A stretch of 64,000 nt of DNA from ZC4RG30 sp046347045 (GCA_046347045.1 JAXMGX010000014.1:1-64000), one strand, 5' to 3'. Positions 50,917 through 59,703 are shown, counted from the first letter of the stretch. Numbers and translations are program-made. The notes: generated from the sequence alone by a model not told the origin.

Positions 50917-53219
50917 CCAGGCCCGGAAGGATCCTTCTTCGGCCGCACCCACAGCCGCAACACGAACCACATCAGCGACAGCGCGCCGATGCTGAATATC
51001 GTGTCCCCGGGCACGCGCATCCAGATCAGCAGATCTATCAGCGGCTTCTGCATGAACTCCGCGGAACGCGCGAACCAGTAGCCATGCTCGATCGCGGCCA
51101 GCAGCTGCAGCGTACCCAGTGGCAGCAGTGTCAGCAGCGCCATCATCGCAAGTCCGACGTTCAGACACCAGAATGCCACGCGCAGCACCTTTTCATTCCA
51201 TAGCTGGTGCGCGCGCAGGCCGCGCAGACAGAAGAGCACCAGCGCAATGCCCAGCATGCCATACACGCCGAACAGCGCGGTATGACCATGCAGCGGCGTG
51301 AGGTTCAGCCCCTGCATGTAGTACAGCGACAGCGGCGGATTGATCAGGAAGCCGAACAGCCCGGCGCCCACCAGGTTCCAGAAGGACACCGCCAGGAAGA
51401 AGTACATCGGCCAGCGATAGCGCCGCATCCAGGGCGTGCCCTGGCTCAGTCGCCAGGTGTGGTAGGCCTCGAAGCCCAGGTAGGCCAGCGGCACCACCTC
51501 CAACGCGCTGAAGCTGGCGCCCAGTGCCAGCACGGCCGTGGGACTGCCGACGAAGTACAGGTGATGCAGTGTGCCGACCACGCCACCCGCCATGAAGATG
51601 ATGGTGGCAAAGAGTACGGACGTCGCCGCCGTCGAAGTGCGGATCAGGCCCAGTCGCGTGAAGATCAGCGCCATCACCGCCGTGGCGAATACCTCGAAGA
51701 ATCCCTCCACCCACAAGTGCACCAGCCACCAGCGCCAGTACTCGACGATGGAGATGTGCGTGTGTTCACCCCACATGAGGCCAGCGCCATAGAAGAGTCC
51801 AATCGCCACCGTCGACAGGAACAGCAACCCCACGATGGCTCGCGTGTCGGTGCGCGGGCCGCGAAGCACCGGCCACAGCGCGCGGCCTACCAGCCACAGC
51901 CACAGCAACAGGCCGATGAACAGGAAGATCTGCCAGAAGCGGCCGATGTCGGCGTACTCCCAGCCCTGGTGGCCGAACCAGAAGTTGTCGGCCAGGCCCA
52001 GCTTCTGCATCACCGCCATCCACTGACCCCAGAACGCGCCCACCACGATCACCAGCAGGCAGACGAACAGTGCGTTGACGAAGAAGCGCTGCAAGCGCGG
52101 CTCGTGGCCCGAGATCGCCGGGGCGATGTACAGCCCCGTGCCCAGCCACGCGGTGGCGATCCACAGCACGGCGAGCTGCGTGTGCCAGGTGCGCGTGATG
52201 GAATACGGCAGCACCTCGGACAGCGCGAAGCCATAGGCCTGCTGCCCTTCCACCTGGAAGTGCGCGGTCATCGCACCCAGCAGTATCTGCACCAGGAACA
52301 GCGCCAGCACCAGCCAGAAATACTTGGCCGTGGCCTGCATCGACGGCGTGAGCTGCAGCGCGGCCATGGGATCGCGCTCGGGGACCACCGGCTCCTGTTC
52401 CCGGCCCTGCGTCACGGCGTGATGCCAGCCCAGCAGGGCAACGCCCGCGATCAGGAACAACACACTGAAGGCCGACCACACCCAGGTTGCCGGCGGCGGC
52501 CGGTTGCCCACCAGCGGTTCACCCGGCCAGTTGTTGGTGTAGGTGACGCGCTGCGGCTCCACGCCCTGCTGCTGCGGCGCCAGCGTGCGCGCCGCATCGG
52601 TATGCCGCTCGGTGGTGGTCGCCCATGCCGTCCACCAGATGAATGCCGCCAGCACCCGCCGATGCTCCGCATCCGGCACGGTGCCTTCCTTCATCGCATA
52701 GGCTTCGCGCAGCGTCGACCAGGCGGGGTCGTTGCCGAACAGGCCCATGTAGTGCTTGGCCACGGTCTGCATGGCTGCGGCGCGGTCCGCATCGACCGTG
52801 ATCACGCCGCTGGCCGGATCCCAGGTGTTGGCGCGCATGGCCAGTTGCAACCGCCCCTGCAGCGCAGCGCGCGCCTCGGCCGGAAGCTGCGAGTAGGACG
52901 TGCCCGGCGATTGCCGCGCAGCCCACAGGTCGAGGATGGCCATCGCTTCGCGATGCAGGGCATCGGCGCTCCAGTCCGGTGCCACGTATGCGCCATGACC
53001 CCAGATCGAACCGAGCTGCATGCCGCCGATGGACTGCCACACCTCGCGACCCAGCTCGATGTCGTCGCGGGTGTAGATCGTGGCGCCCGTTGCGGAGACC
53101 ACGCGTTCGGGCATCGGAGGCGCGTTGTCCCTGATCTGCTTGCCCGACCACAGCAGCACACCGAAGGTGGCCACCAGCAATATCGTGAGCGCGAGCCAGA
53201 GCCTGCGATGCGAGTTCAT
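50913..53219 (-). CDS. norZ: Quinol-dependent nitric oxide reductase (qNOR)
   Basis: Single-subunit enzyme reducing NO to N2O with electrons from the quinol pool in the inner membrane. The 768-residue product combines a NorC-like N-terminal membrane helix and soluble region without a CxxCH heme motif (hence quinol-dependent) with a NorB-like multi-helix core. The core holds SITRTWHTQLAVLWIATAWL, the active-site LWVEGFFEVFATAVMALIF, GTLHHLYFVGSP (two metal His) and TPLHGHTALFGVYGM. GAGGGGACA lies before the ATG at 53219. Downstream come sirB, the dehydrogenase and the enolase-family gene. It is probably for NO detoxification; no other denitrification gene is in the window. Confidence 0.95.
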   Translation of the reverse strand: MNSHRRLWLALTILLVATFGVLLWSGKQIRDNAPPMPERVVSATGATIYTRDDIELGREVWQSIGGMQLGSIWGHGAYVAPDWSADALHREAMAILDLWAARQSPGTSYSQLPAEARAALQGRLQLAMRANTWDPASGVITVDADRAAAMQTVAKHYMGLFGNDPAWSTLREAYAMKEGTVPDAEHRRVLAAFIWWTAWATTTERHTDAARTLAPQQQGVEPQRVTYTNNWPGEPLVGNRPPPATWVWSAFSVLFLIAGVALLGWHHAVTQGREQEPVVPERDPMAALQLTPSMQATAKYFWLVLALFLVQILLGAMTAHFQVEGQQAYGFALSEVLPYSITRTWHTQLAVLWIATAWLGTGLYIAPAISGHEPRLQRFFVNALFVCLLVIVVGAFWGQWMAVMQKLGLADNFWFGHQGWEYADIGRFWQIFLFIGLLLWLWLVGRALWPVLRGPRTDTRAIVGLLFLSTVAIGLFYGAGLMWGEHTHISIVEYWRWWLVHLWVEGFFEVFATAVMALIFTRLGLIRTSTAATSVLFATIIFMAGGVVGTLHHLYFVGSPTAVLALGASFSALEVVPLAYLGFEAYHTWRLSQGTPWMRRYRWPMYFFLAVSFWNLVGAGLFGFLINPPLSLYYMQGLNLTPLHGHTALFGVYGMLGIALVLFCLRGLRAHQLWNEKVLRVAFWCLNVGLAMMALLTLLPLGTLQLLAAIEHGYWFARSAEFMQKPLIDLLIWMRVPGDTIFSIGALSLMWFVLRLWVRPKKDPSGPG

Positions 53220-53337
53220 TGTCCCCTCCTCCGTCTGCTGCGAAGAAGTATCACAACAGGACAGAACCGGCGACGGTTCGCAGGCGGATTTCAGTCCACT
53301 TTGGGTGTTGCTCCTACAAGCGCGCGGGGTTGACCGA

Positions 53338-54201
53338 TCAACCCGTTTCCATCGGCAGCGATTCGTCGCGACTCCACTCGGTGAGCGAACCGTCGTACAC
53401 GGCCACATCGGGCACGCCGAGCCTCACGAGCGTGAACGCCGCGCAGGTTGCCGCAATGCCGCCGCCGCAGTATGTGATGACACTGCGACCATCGAGCGCG
53501 CCCTGCGCCTGGAATTTTTCGCGAAGCTGCGCCAGCGGCAGGAAGGCGCCCGTAGCAGGATCGAGCAACGAACCCGCCGGCACATTGCCGCTGCCCGGAA
53601 TTCGCCCGGGACGCGCGGTGCGCGACACGCGACCCGCATGCTCGTCGGCGGACAATGCATTGATGAGCCGCATGCGCGGCTGTTCATACAGCCGGCACAC
53701 GTAATCCTTGCCCACGAATATGCATTCCTGTGGATGCGGCTGAAAATGCGCTGCCGGATACTGACAGGGCGCGGCAGACACCGGTCGTCCCTCTGCCTTC
53801 CATTTCTTCAATCCGCCATCGAGCACGGCGGCGTTGTCGAAACCCATGGCGCGCAGCATCCACCACAGGCGGGTGGCCCAGGTGTGGGGACCGCTGTCGT
53901 ACAGCACCACCGCATTCGAGGGACCGACACCATAGCGCCCCATGACCGCGGCGAACTGCGCAGCCGGTGGCATCATCATGGGCAGCGGCTGCGACTTGTC
54001 GGACAGGTCGTCGAGCAGGTCCGCGAAGCCGCTGCCAGGAATGTGCCCCTGCTCCCATGCGGCGCGTCCGCTTTCTGGACGGACGCCGGCGCCGGCAGGC
54101 ACCAGCGTCACGCTGCAGTCGAACACCCTGAGATCGGGGTCGGCCAGGTTCGCGCCCAGCCATCCCGTCGATACCAGGGAGTCGGGCAGCACCAGGCTCA
54201 C
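53338..54201 (-). CDS. Sulfurtransferase with two rhodanese domains
   Basis: Thiosulfate/3-mercaptopyruvate sulfurtransferase of 287 residues. Domain 1 (about 1-140) starts VLPDSLVSTGWLGANLADPD and includes GHIPGSGFADLLDDLSD. Domain 2 has the catalytic loop VITYCGGGIAAT, whose Cys carries the persulfide; the loop differs from CGSGVTA of SseA and CRKGVTA of rhodanese, so the donor is uncertain. GTG at 54201 overlaps the stop of the membrane-protein gene as GTGA. This pairing recreates as two proteins the rhodanese plus membrane domain of E. coli YgaP. Confidence 0.92.
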   Translation of the reverse strand: MSLVLPDSLVSTGWLGANLADPDLRVFDCSVTLVPAGAGVRPESGRAAWEQGHIPGSGFADLLDDLSDKSQPLPMMMPPAAQFAAVMGRYGVGPSNAVVLYDSGPHTWATRLWWMLRAMGFDNAAVLDGGLKKWKAEGRPVSAAPCQYPAAHFQPHPQECIFVGKDYVCRLYEQPRMRLINALSADEHAGRVSRTARPGRIPGSGNVPAGSLLDPATGAFLPLAQLREKFQAQGALDGRSVITYCGGGIAATCAAFTLVRLGVPDVAVYDGSLTEWSRDESLPMETG

Positions 54202-54398
54202 TTCGGCGCGTCCTGCAGCGGGCAGGTCCGGATGCCGAGCAGCGTGTACGCAGGACAGAAGCGGAACAGGCCGGTGGCCAGCGGGATGATCCCCAGGTAA
54301 CCCCATGCGCCGACCTTGTGCGTGGCCGCCAGTGCGATCAGAACGAGGCCGACGAGTATGCGCAGGACGCGATCAACGGTTCCGACGTTGGCCTTCAT
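54198..54398 (-). CDS. YgaP-like DUF2892 membrane protein
   Basis: The 66-residue product MKANVGTVDRVLRILVGLVL... has two membrane helices (VLRILVGLVLIALAATHKVG and YLGIIPLATGLFRFC) and ends CPAYTLLGIRTCPLQDAPK with two cysteines. This is the DUF2892 domain that forms the membrane part of YgaP. ATG at 54398 has AAGGAG 8 nt upstream; a GTG at 54407 overlaps that site and is rejected. It is the first gene of the minus-strand operon with the sulfurtransferase, divergent from arsR. Confidence 0.9.
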   Translation of the reverse strand: MKANVGTVDRVLRILVGLVLIALAATHKVGAWGYLGIIPLATGLFRFCPAYTLLGIRTCPLQDAPK

Positions 54399-54429
54399 GA
54401 TTGCCACTCCTTCTGGATTGTTTTGCTCG

Positions 54430-54464
54430 TTGACATTCTACGCTTTATTTTCTATTTTTCGCAA
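54430..54464. promoter_or_regulatory. Overlapping divergent promoters between the DUF2892 gene and arsR
   Basis: Plus strand: TTGACA (54430-54435), 17 bp, TATTTT (54453-54458), giving a start about 2 nt before the arsR ATG. Minus strand: TTGCGA (54459-54464), 18 bp, TAGAAT (54435-54440). The A/T-rich 68-bp gap is much lower in G+C than its surroundings and is the natural place for an ArsR operator controlling both directions. Confidence 0.7.
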
Positions 54465-54466
54465 TC

Positions 54467-54787
54467 ATGAAATCGACAAACGGCGCCGCGGAACTGGCTA
54501 CGGCCGCGGAGCACGCCGCCGACTTCCTGCGCACCCTTGCACACCCCGCACGGCTGCGCATGGTGTGCGCGCTGCTCGAGGGCGAGCTCACTGCCGGCGA
54601 GCTGGCGCTGCGTGCCGGCCTGCGCGCACCCGCACTGTCGCAGCAGGCCACGGTGCTCGAAGCCGGCGGCGTGCTGCAGCGGCGGCGCGATGCGCGCTCG
54701 GTGCGCTACAGCCTCGCCTCGCCCGCCGTCCGCGCGCAGGCGCGGCTGCTGCATCGCCTGTTCTGCAACAACGCCTCCCGGAGGTGA
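54467..54787 (+). CDS. ArsR-family repressor, BigR/SqrR/YgaV persulfide-sensor type
   Basis: Winged-helix dimer of 106 residues: FLRTLAHPARLRMVCALLEG, recognition helix APALSQQATVLEAGGVL, wing RRRDARSVRYSLAS. It has exactly two cysteines, Cys34 in RMVCALLEGE and Cys100 in HRLFC. Their positions and 66-residue spacing match the pair that forms a tetrasulfide or disulfide in SqrR and BigR; metal-binding ArsR motifs (CVC) are absent. The ATG has no ribosome binding site and lies at the predicted transcript start, so the message may be leaderless. It is followed 2 nt later by osmC and is divergent from the YgaP-like pair. Confidence 0.9.
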   Translation: MKSTNGAAELATAAEHAADFLRTLAHPARLRMVCALLEGELTAGELALRAGLRAPALSQQATVLEAGGVLQRRRDARSVRYSLASPAVRAQARLLHRLFCNNASRR

Positions 54788-54789
54788 CC

Positions 54790-55224
54790 ATGCATCCCTA
54801 TCCACATGTATATGAAGCCGCCGCCGAATCGGCGCCGGCTGGCCTCGTCACCGTCACCGCCGGCTCGCTGCCCACGCTGCACACCTCGTCGCCACCGCAG
54901 TTCGACGGACCCGAGGGGAACTGGTCGCCCGAAACCCTGCTGTGCGCGGCCGTGGCCGACTGCCTGATCCTCACCTTTCGCGCCGTTGCGCGGGCTTCGA
55001 AGCTCGAGTGGCTGGGCATGAGCTGCAGCACCCAGGGCACGCTCGAGCGGGTGGATGGGAATGCACGTTTCACGCGCTTCGTCTCGAAGGTGACGCTGCG
55101 CGTACCGGCCGGCAGCGATGCAGCGCGCGCACGGCTGCTGCTCGAGAAGTCCGAGCATGCCTGCCTGATCGCCAATTCGCTGACCGCGCAGCGCGAGCTG
55201 GTCGCCGAGATCCTCGAGGGCTGA
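54790..55224 (+). CDS. OsmC-family peroxiredoxin
   Basis: Cytoplasmic thiol peroxidase of 144 residues that reduces organic hydroperoxides and, in several bacteria, persulfides. Catalytic cysteines are Cys58 in LLCAAVADCLILTFR and Cys125 in KSEHACLIANSL, the family signature. GGAGGTGACC forms a strong ribosome binding site before the ATG. Directly after a BigR-like repressor, a role in sulfane-sulfur or peroxide defence is likely. Confidence 0.92.
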   Translation: MHPYPHVYEAAAESAPAGLVTVTAGSLPTLHTSSPPQFDGPEGNWSPETLLCAAVADCLILTFRAVARASKLEWLGMSCSTQGTLERVDGNARFTRFVSKVTLRVPAGSDAARARLLLEKSEHACLIANSLTAQRELVAEILEG

Positions 55225-55345
55225 TCCGCAGGCCGGCAGGAACCGCCGGCGCCGGTTCGGCGCTGCCGCAGCCCGTGACATGATCGTCCTTCCAAGGATT
55301 TCGCGGTCCGCCGCGTCGAAGGGGTAACAGGCCACGAGAGTGCCC

Positions 55346-55885
55346 ATGGACGACCCCCAGACCACAGTACTGATTCGGCGGGCGCAGGAAGGCAATGCCA
55401 GTGCCTTCGGCGAGCTGGTGGACCGCCACTACGACACCATCTACCGCTTCGCGTGGAAATGGTGCCGCCACCGCGCCAACGCCGAGGACATCGCGCAACA
55501 GGCCTGCATCAAGCTGGCTGCCAGCATCGGGCAGTTCCGCTTCCAGGCCGCCTTCACCAGCTGGCTGTACCGACTGGTGGTTTCCTGCGCGCAGGACTGG
55601 CAGCGATCGCAGCAGCGCCACCAGCATGCGGACCTGACTGGGGATGAGCTGCTGCCCGATGACTCGCGCGCGGAAGATGCCATCTACATCGGCCAGGTGC
55701 TCGAACAGCTCGAGGCACTGGGCGAAGGCATGAAGGAAACCGCGCTGCTGGTGCATGCCGAAGGGCTGAGCCACGCCGAAGCCGGCGCCATCCTCGGCGT
55801 CTCCGAATCAACCATTTCCTGGCGGATCCACACCATGCGCAGGCAGATGCAGCGGCGCGGATCCCTTGCGAGCACGCACGCATGA
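55346..55885 (+). CDS. ECF-family RNA polymerase sigma factor
   Basis: Sigma factor of 179 residues. Region 2: VDRHYDTIYRFAWKWCRHRA, NAEDIAQQACIKLAASIG, FTSWLYRLVVSCAQDWQR. Region 4: LEALGEGMKETALLVHAEGL, then SHAEAGAILGVSESTISWRI. ATG at 55346 is preferred to GTG two codons earlier. Its stop overlaps the start of the VWA protein as ATGA, so the partner, which has a membrane anchor after a short cytoplasmic N-terminus, may be its anti-sigma or sensor. Confidence 0.93.
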   Translation: MDDPQTTVLIRRAQEGNASAFGELVDRHYDTIYRFAWKWCRHRANAEDIAQQACIKLAASIGQFRFQAAFTSWLYRLVVSCAQDWQRSQQRHQHADLTGDELLPDDSRAEDAIYIGQVLEQLEALGEGMKETALLVHAEGLSHAEAGAILGVSESTISWRIHTMRRQMQRRGSLASTHA

Positions 55886-57951
55886 ACACCAACACCCTCG
55901 AACGCGACCTGAAGCAGCTTGAAGCACCGCCGGCCGATCCGCAGGCACGCGATCGCGCGCGCCGCGCGGCGCTGGAGGAATTTCACCGCAGCCAGGCGAA
56001 ACCCACGCTGCACGCGCGTCCCGCGCGCTGGAATCCACGCAGCGCCTGGTGGAGCGGACTGGCCGCGGCCAGCGTGGCCGTCATCGGCATGGCGGTGTAC
56101 TGGCTGACGCCCTCCGCCGATCGCGCAGTGAAGCTGGACGCGCGCACGGTGGAAGCACCGGCGGTCGTGCCGCGCCAATCGACGGAGGTGCGCAAGTCAG
56201 CCGAAGCCAGCCCGCCGGCGTCGCCACCCAGGATGGACCTGCCCTCGCCCGAAGTCCGCGCGGACGCCGCGACCGCGGGTGGCAGCCAGGAACAGCGCAA
56301 GGAGCGCACAGTCACCGCAGTCGCCAACGTGACCGATCGCCCCGCGCCCGCTGCGCCGCCCCCGCCGGCGCCGCCTCCACCCGCGTCGACCCAGGCATCA
56401 GCCCAGGCGTCAGGCGCCCTGCTGCAGGAAGCCGTCGTCACCGGCAGCCTGCGTCGCCAGCGCGAATCTGCGGCCTATGCGCCGCAGGTGGTCGCACCCG
56501 CCGAGAACCGGGACCAGTTCGAACACTTCGACGTGAATCCGGTGAAGCGCACCGTCGATGAGCCGGTGTCCACCTTCTCCGCCGATGTGGATACGGCCTC
56601 GTACAGCTTCGTGCGGCGCCAGCTCAACGATGGCGTGCTGCCGCCGGCCGATGCCGTGCGCGTCGAAGAGATGGTGAATTACTTCGACTACGCCTGGCCG
56701 GTGCCCGGTTCGCGCGAAACGCCATTCAGGCCCACCATCGCCGTGACCGACTCGCCCTGGGGCGAAGGCCGCAAGCTGGTGCACATCGGCATCAAGGGTT
56801 TCGAGATACCCGCAGCGCGTCGCCCGGACGTGAACCTGGTGCTGCTGCTGGATGTCAGCGGCTCGATGAACTCGCCCGACAAGCTGCCGCTGGCGCAGCG
56901 CTCGATGGCGCTGCTGCTCGACAGCCTCAAGCCCACCGATACCGTGGCCATCGTGGTGTATGCCGGCGCCGCGGGTCAGGTGCTGGCACCGACGCCGGTG
57001 CGCGAGAAGCAGGTCATCCTCGAGGCGTTGAATTCGCTGCGGCCCGGCGGCTCCACCGCCGGCGCCGCCGGCATACAGCTCGCCTACGAACTGGCGGAGC
57101 GCAATTTCCGCAAGCAGGGCGTCAACCGCATCCTGCTGGCCACCGACGGCGACTTCAACGTCGGCATCACCGACCGCGAAGCATTGAAGAGCTTCGTCGA
57201 GCGGGAACGCAACAAGGGCGTGTACCTGTCGGTGCTGGGCTTCGGCGAGGGCAACTACCGCGACGAAATGGCACAGACGCTGGCGCAGAACGGCAATGGC
57301 GTGGCCGCGTACATCGACACGCTCAACGAGGCGCGCAAGGTGCTGGTGGAACAGGCCGGCGCCGCGCTGTTCACCATCGCGAAGGACGTGAAGCTGCAGG
57401 TGGAGTTCAATCCGGCCACCGTGGCCGAGTACCGCCTGGTGGGCTACGAGTCGCGCGCACTGAATCGCGAAGACTTCAACAACGACAAGGTGGACGCGGG
57501 CGACATCGGCGCCGGACACACCGTGACCGCCATCTACGAGATCACGCCGGTGGGTTCCACGGCGCGTCTGATCGATGACCGGCGCTACGGCAACGACGGC
57601 GCGCGCGCTGCAGCACCGGCGCGCAGCGAGGCGACGACTCCGGCTGCGTCGGACGAGTACGGGTATCTGAAAATCCGCTACAAGCTGCCGGACTCCACGC
57701 ACTCCCGGCTGATCGAAGCACCGATCCGCGCCGGCGCCGGCGTGCCCGATTCGCTGCGGCAGGATGTGCGTTTCTCCACTGCGGTGGCCGGCTTCGCGCA
57801 GCTTCTGCGGGGTGGCCGCTATACCGGTGCGCTCACCTATGAGGATGTGCTGCGCGAGGCGCAGGCCTCGCGCGGCGCGGATGAATTCGGCTACCGCGCC
57901 GAGTTCGTGCAGCTCGTGCGTCGGGCGATGCAGGCGCGCGGCATCCGCTAG
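55882..57951 (+). CDS. Membrane-anchored von Willebrand factor A protein, YfbK-like
   Basis: The 689-residue product has a cytoplasmic N-terminus of about 55 residues, one membrane helix (WWSGLAAASVAVIGMAVYWL), a Pro/Ala-rich linker, and a VWA region. VWA N-terminal domain: PVSTFSADVDTASYSFVRRQ, DAVRVEEMVNYFDYAWP. MIDAS motif LVLLLDVSGSMNSPDKL at about residue 325, with RPGGSTAGAAG and LLATDGDFNVGI. The C-terminal region matches the domain that follows in YfbK (GHTVTAIYEITPVGS, LKIRYKLPDS). Before the VWA stands LLQEAVVTGSLRRQRE, which resembles the start of a TonB plug domain. Coupling to an ECF sigma gene suggests the N-terminus acts as anti-sigma; no zinc-binding anti-sigma motif is seen. 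Confidence 0.9.
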   Translation: MNTNTLERDLKQLEAPPADPQARDRARRAALEEFHRSQAKPTLHARPARWNPRSAWWSGLAAASVAVIGMAVYWLTPSADRAVKLDARTVEAPAVVPRQSTEVRKSAEASPPASPPRMDLPSPEVRADAATAGGSQEQRKERTVTAVANVTDRPAPAAPPPPAPPPPASTQASAQASGALLQEAVVTGSLRRQRESAAYAPQVVAPAENRDQFEHFDVNPVKRTVDEPVSTFSADVDTASYSFVRRQLNDGVLPPADAVRVEEMVNYFDYAWPVPGSRETPFRPTIAVTDSPWGEGRKLVHIGIKGFEIPAARRPDVNLVLLLDVSGSMNSPDKLPLAQRSMALLLDSLKPTDTVAIVVYAGAAGQVLAPTPVREKQVILEALNSLRPGGSTAGAAGIQLAYELAERNFRKQGVNRILLATDGDFNVGITDREALKSFVERERNKGVYLSVLGFGEGNYRDEMAQTLAQNGNGVAAYIDTLNEARKVLVEQAGAALFTIAKDVKLQVEFNPATVAEYRLVGYESRALNREDFNNDKVDAGDIGAGHTVTAIYEITPVGSTARLIDDRRYGNDGARAAAPARSEATTPAASDEYGYLKIRYKLPDSTHSRLIEAPIRAGAGVPDSLRQDVRFSTAVAGFAQLLRGGRYTGALTYEDVLREAQASRGADEFGYRAEFVQLVRRAMQARGIR

Positions 57952-57979
57952 GCTCGACACACGCCGCAGGCGCGCCGAT

Positions 57980-59620
57980 TCAGGGCACCGGCGCAAAGCT
58001 CTCCGCGCGAGCCTGCGGCCAGTACAGCTCGAACACCGCATGCGGCCAGTTCGTCTGGCCGTCGGCCGCCGCCAGCAGTTCGCCCGGCCGGATGAACAGC
58101 AGCTGGTTGGCCAGCAGGCGCACATTGTCGTTGTCGTCACGCCGCACGATGTGCGAGGCGCGGATCTGGCTGGGATGCATGACTCCTGCCGCCTGCACCA
58201 GTTCGCGCAGTGCCTCCAGCGTCAACTGATGGAAGCGGTACACGCGCTCGGCCTTGTCCGCCACCACCAGTGCGCGCTGGCGCAGCGGGTCCTGCGTCGC
58301 TACGCCCGTGGGACACTCGCCCGTGTGGCAGTTCTGCGCCTGGATGCACCCCAGTGCGAACATGAAGGCCCGGGCGGCATTGCACCAGTCGGCTCCCAGC
58401 GCCATCAGCCGCGCGATGTCGAAGGCGCTGGTCACCTTGCCCGCGGCGCCGATGCGCACGCGATCGCGCAGGTTCAACCCCACCAGCGTGTTGTGCACCA
58501 GCAGCAGCCCCTCCTGCAGCGGTGCGCCCACGTGGTCGATGAACTCCACCGGCGCGGCGCCGGTGCCACCCTCGCTGCCATCGACGACGATGAAATCCGG
58601 CACGATGCCGGTAGCCAGCATGGCCTTGCAGATGGCGAACCACTCCCACGGATGCCCGATGCACAGCTTGAAGCCCACCGGCTTGCCGCCGGAGAGTTCG
58701 CGCAGGCGCTCGATGAACTGCATCAGCTCGATCGGCGTGGCGAAAGCCGAATGCCGCGCCGGCGAGACGCAGTCCACGCCCTGCGGCACGCCGCGCGCCG
58801 CGGCGATCTCGGCCGTGACCTTGGCGCCCGGCAGCACGCCGCCATGCCCGGGCTTCGCGCCCTGGCTCAACTTGATTTCGATCAGCTTCACCTGCGGATC
58901 GCGCGCGTTGGCGGCGAAGCGTTCGGCATTGAACGTGCCATCGTCATTGCGGCAACCGAAATAGCCGGAGGCCACCTCCCACACCAGGTCGCCACCATGC
59001 TCGCGGTGATGCACGCTGATCGAGCCTTCGCCGGTGTCGTGCGCGAATCCGCCGCGACGCGCACCGGCATTCAGCGCGCGGATGGCGTTGCCCGACAGCG
59101 AGCCGAAGCTCATCGCGGAGATGTTGAGCACGCTCGCCGAGTAGGGCTGCGCGCGATCAGCGCCGATGACCACGCGGAAATCGTGGGACTCGACCACCGT
59201 CGGCACCAGCGAGTGGTTGATCCACTCGTAGCCGGCCGCATGCACGTTGAGCTGCGTGCCGAAGGGCCGCTTGTCGGGATCACCCTTGGCGCGCTGGTAG
59301 ACCAGCGAGCGCTGCTGCCGCGAGAACGGATGCGCCTCGGTGTCGCTCTCGATGAAATACTGGCGGATCTCGGGACGCACGAATTCCAGCAGGAACCGCA
59401 GGTGGCCGATCACCGGATAGTTGCGCAGCACTGCGCGGCGCGTCTGCAGGGTGTCGCGCACGCCGGTAAGCACCAGCACGCCCGAGAAAGCGGGCCAGAA
59501 CGGTCCGACATGCCCCGCCGACCAGCTCCAGGTCGCGACAATGCAGCCGATGCCGCACAGCGTCCAGACCAGGTAACGCATCGGCACCACACGATCGATC
59601 GCCAGCAACCATACGGGCAT
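57980..59620 (-). CDS. FMN-binding glutamate synthase family protein, membrane-anchored
   Basis: The 546-residue product has two N-terminal membrane helices (about residues 14-60) and a glutamate-synthase-like TIM-barrel. Motifs are VLNISAMSFGSLSGNAIRAL, AHDTGEGSISVHHREHGGDL, KLSQGAKPGHGGVLPGAKV, FIVVDGSEGGTGAAPVEFID and a cysteine cluster GCIQAQNCHTGECPTGVATQ that could hold an Fe-S centre. It lacks the glutaminase and GXGXG parts of true GOGAT, so its reaction is unknown. ATG at 59620 has GGGGAGG before it. It is divergent from the TetR gene, which may control it. Confidence 0.9.
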   Translation of the reverse strand: MPVWLLAIDRVVPMRYLVWTLCGIGCIVATWSWSAGHVGPFWPAFSGVLVLTGVRDTLQTRRAVLRNYPVIGHLRFLLEFVRPEIRQYFIESDTEAHPFSRQQRSLVYQRAKGDPDKRPFGTQLNVHAAGYEWINHSLVPTVVESHDFRVVIGADRAQPYSASVLNISAMSFGSLSGNAIRALNAGARRGGFAHDTGEGSISVHHREHGGDLVWEVASGYFGCRNDDGTFNAERFAANARDPQVKLIEIKLSQGAKPGHGGVLPGAKVTAEIAAARGVPQGVDCVSPARHSAFATPIELMQFIERLRELSGGKPVGFKLCIGHPWEWFAICKAMLATGIVPDFIVVDGSEGGTGAAPVEFIDHVGAPLQEGLLLVHNTLVGLNLRDRVRIGAAGKVTSAFDIARLMALGADWCNAARAFMFALGCIQAQNCHTGECPTGVATQDPLRQRALVVADKAERVYRFHQLTLEALRELVQAAGVMHPSQIRASHIVRRDDNDNVRLLANQLLFIRPGELLAAADGQTNWPHAVFELYWPQARAESFAPVP

Positions 59621-59668
59621 GACCTCCCCCCTTTTCCGAGCCGGGCGTTCCCGACTCATGCGCCACGA

Positions 59669-59674
59669 TATAAT
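59669..59674 (+). promoter_or_regulatory. Consensus -10 element of the TetR gene
   Basis: A perfect TATAAT lies 29 bp before the TetR ATG in the 83-bp divergent gap; no good -35 hexamer stands 16-18 bp upstream. The gap would also have to hold the promoter of the divergent glutamate-synthase-like gene and any TetR operator; no clear palindrome was seen. Confidence 0.5.
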
Positions 59675-59703
59675 GCACTGCCCCAGTTTCCCACCGGCTT
59701 CAC

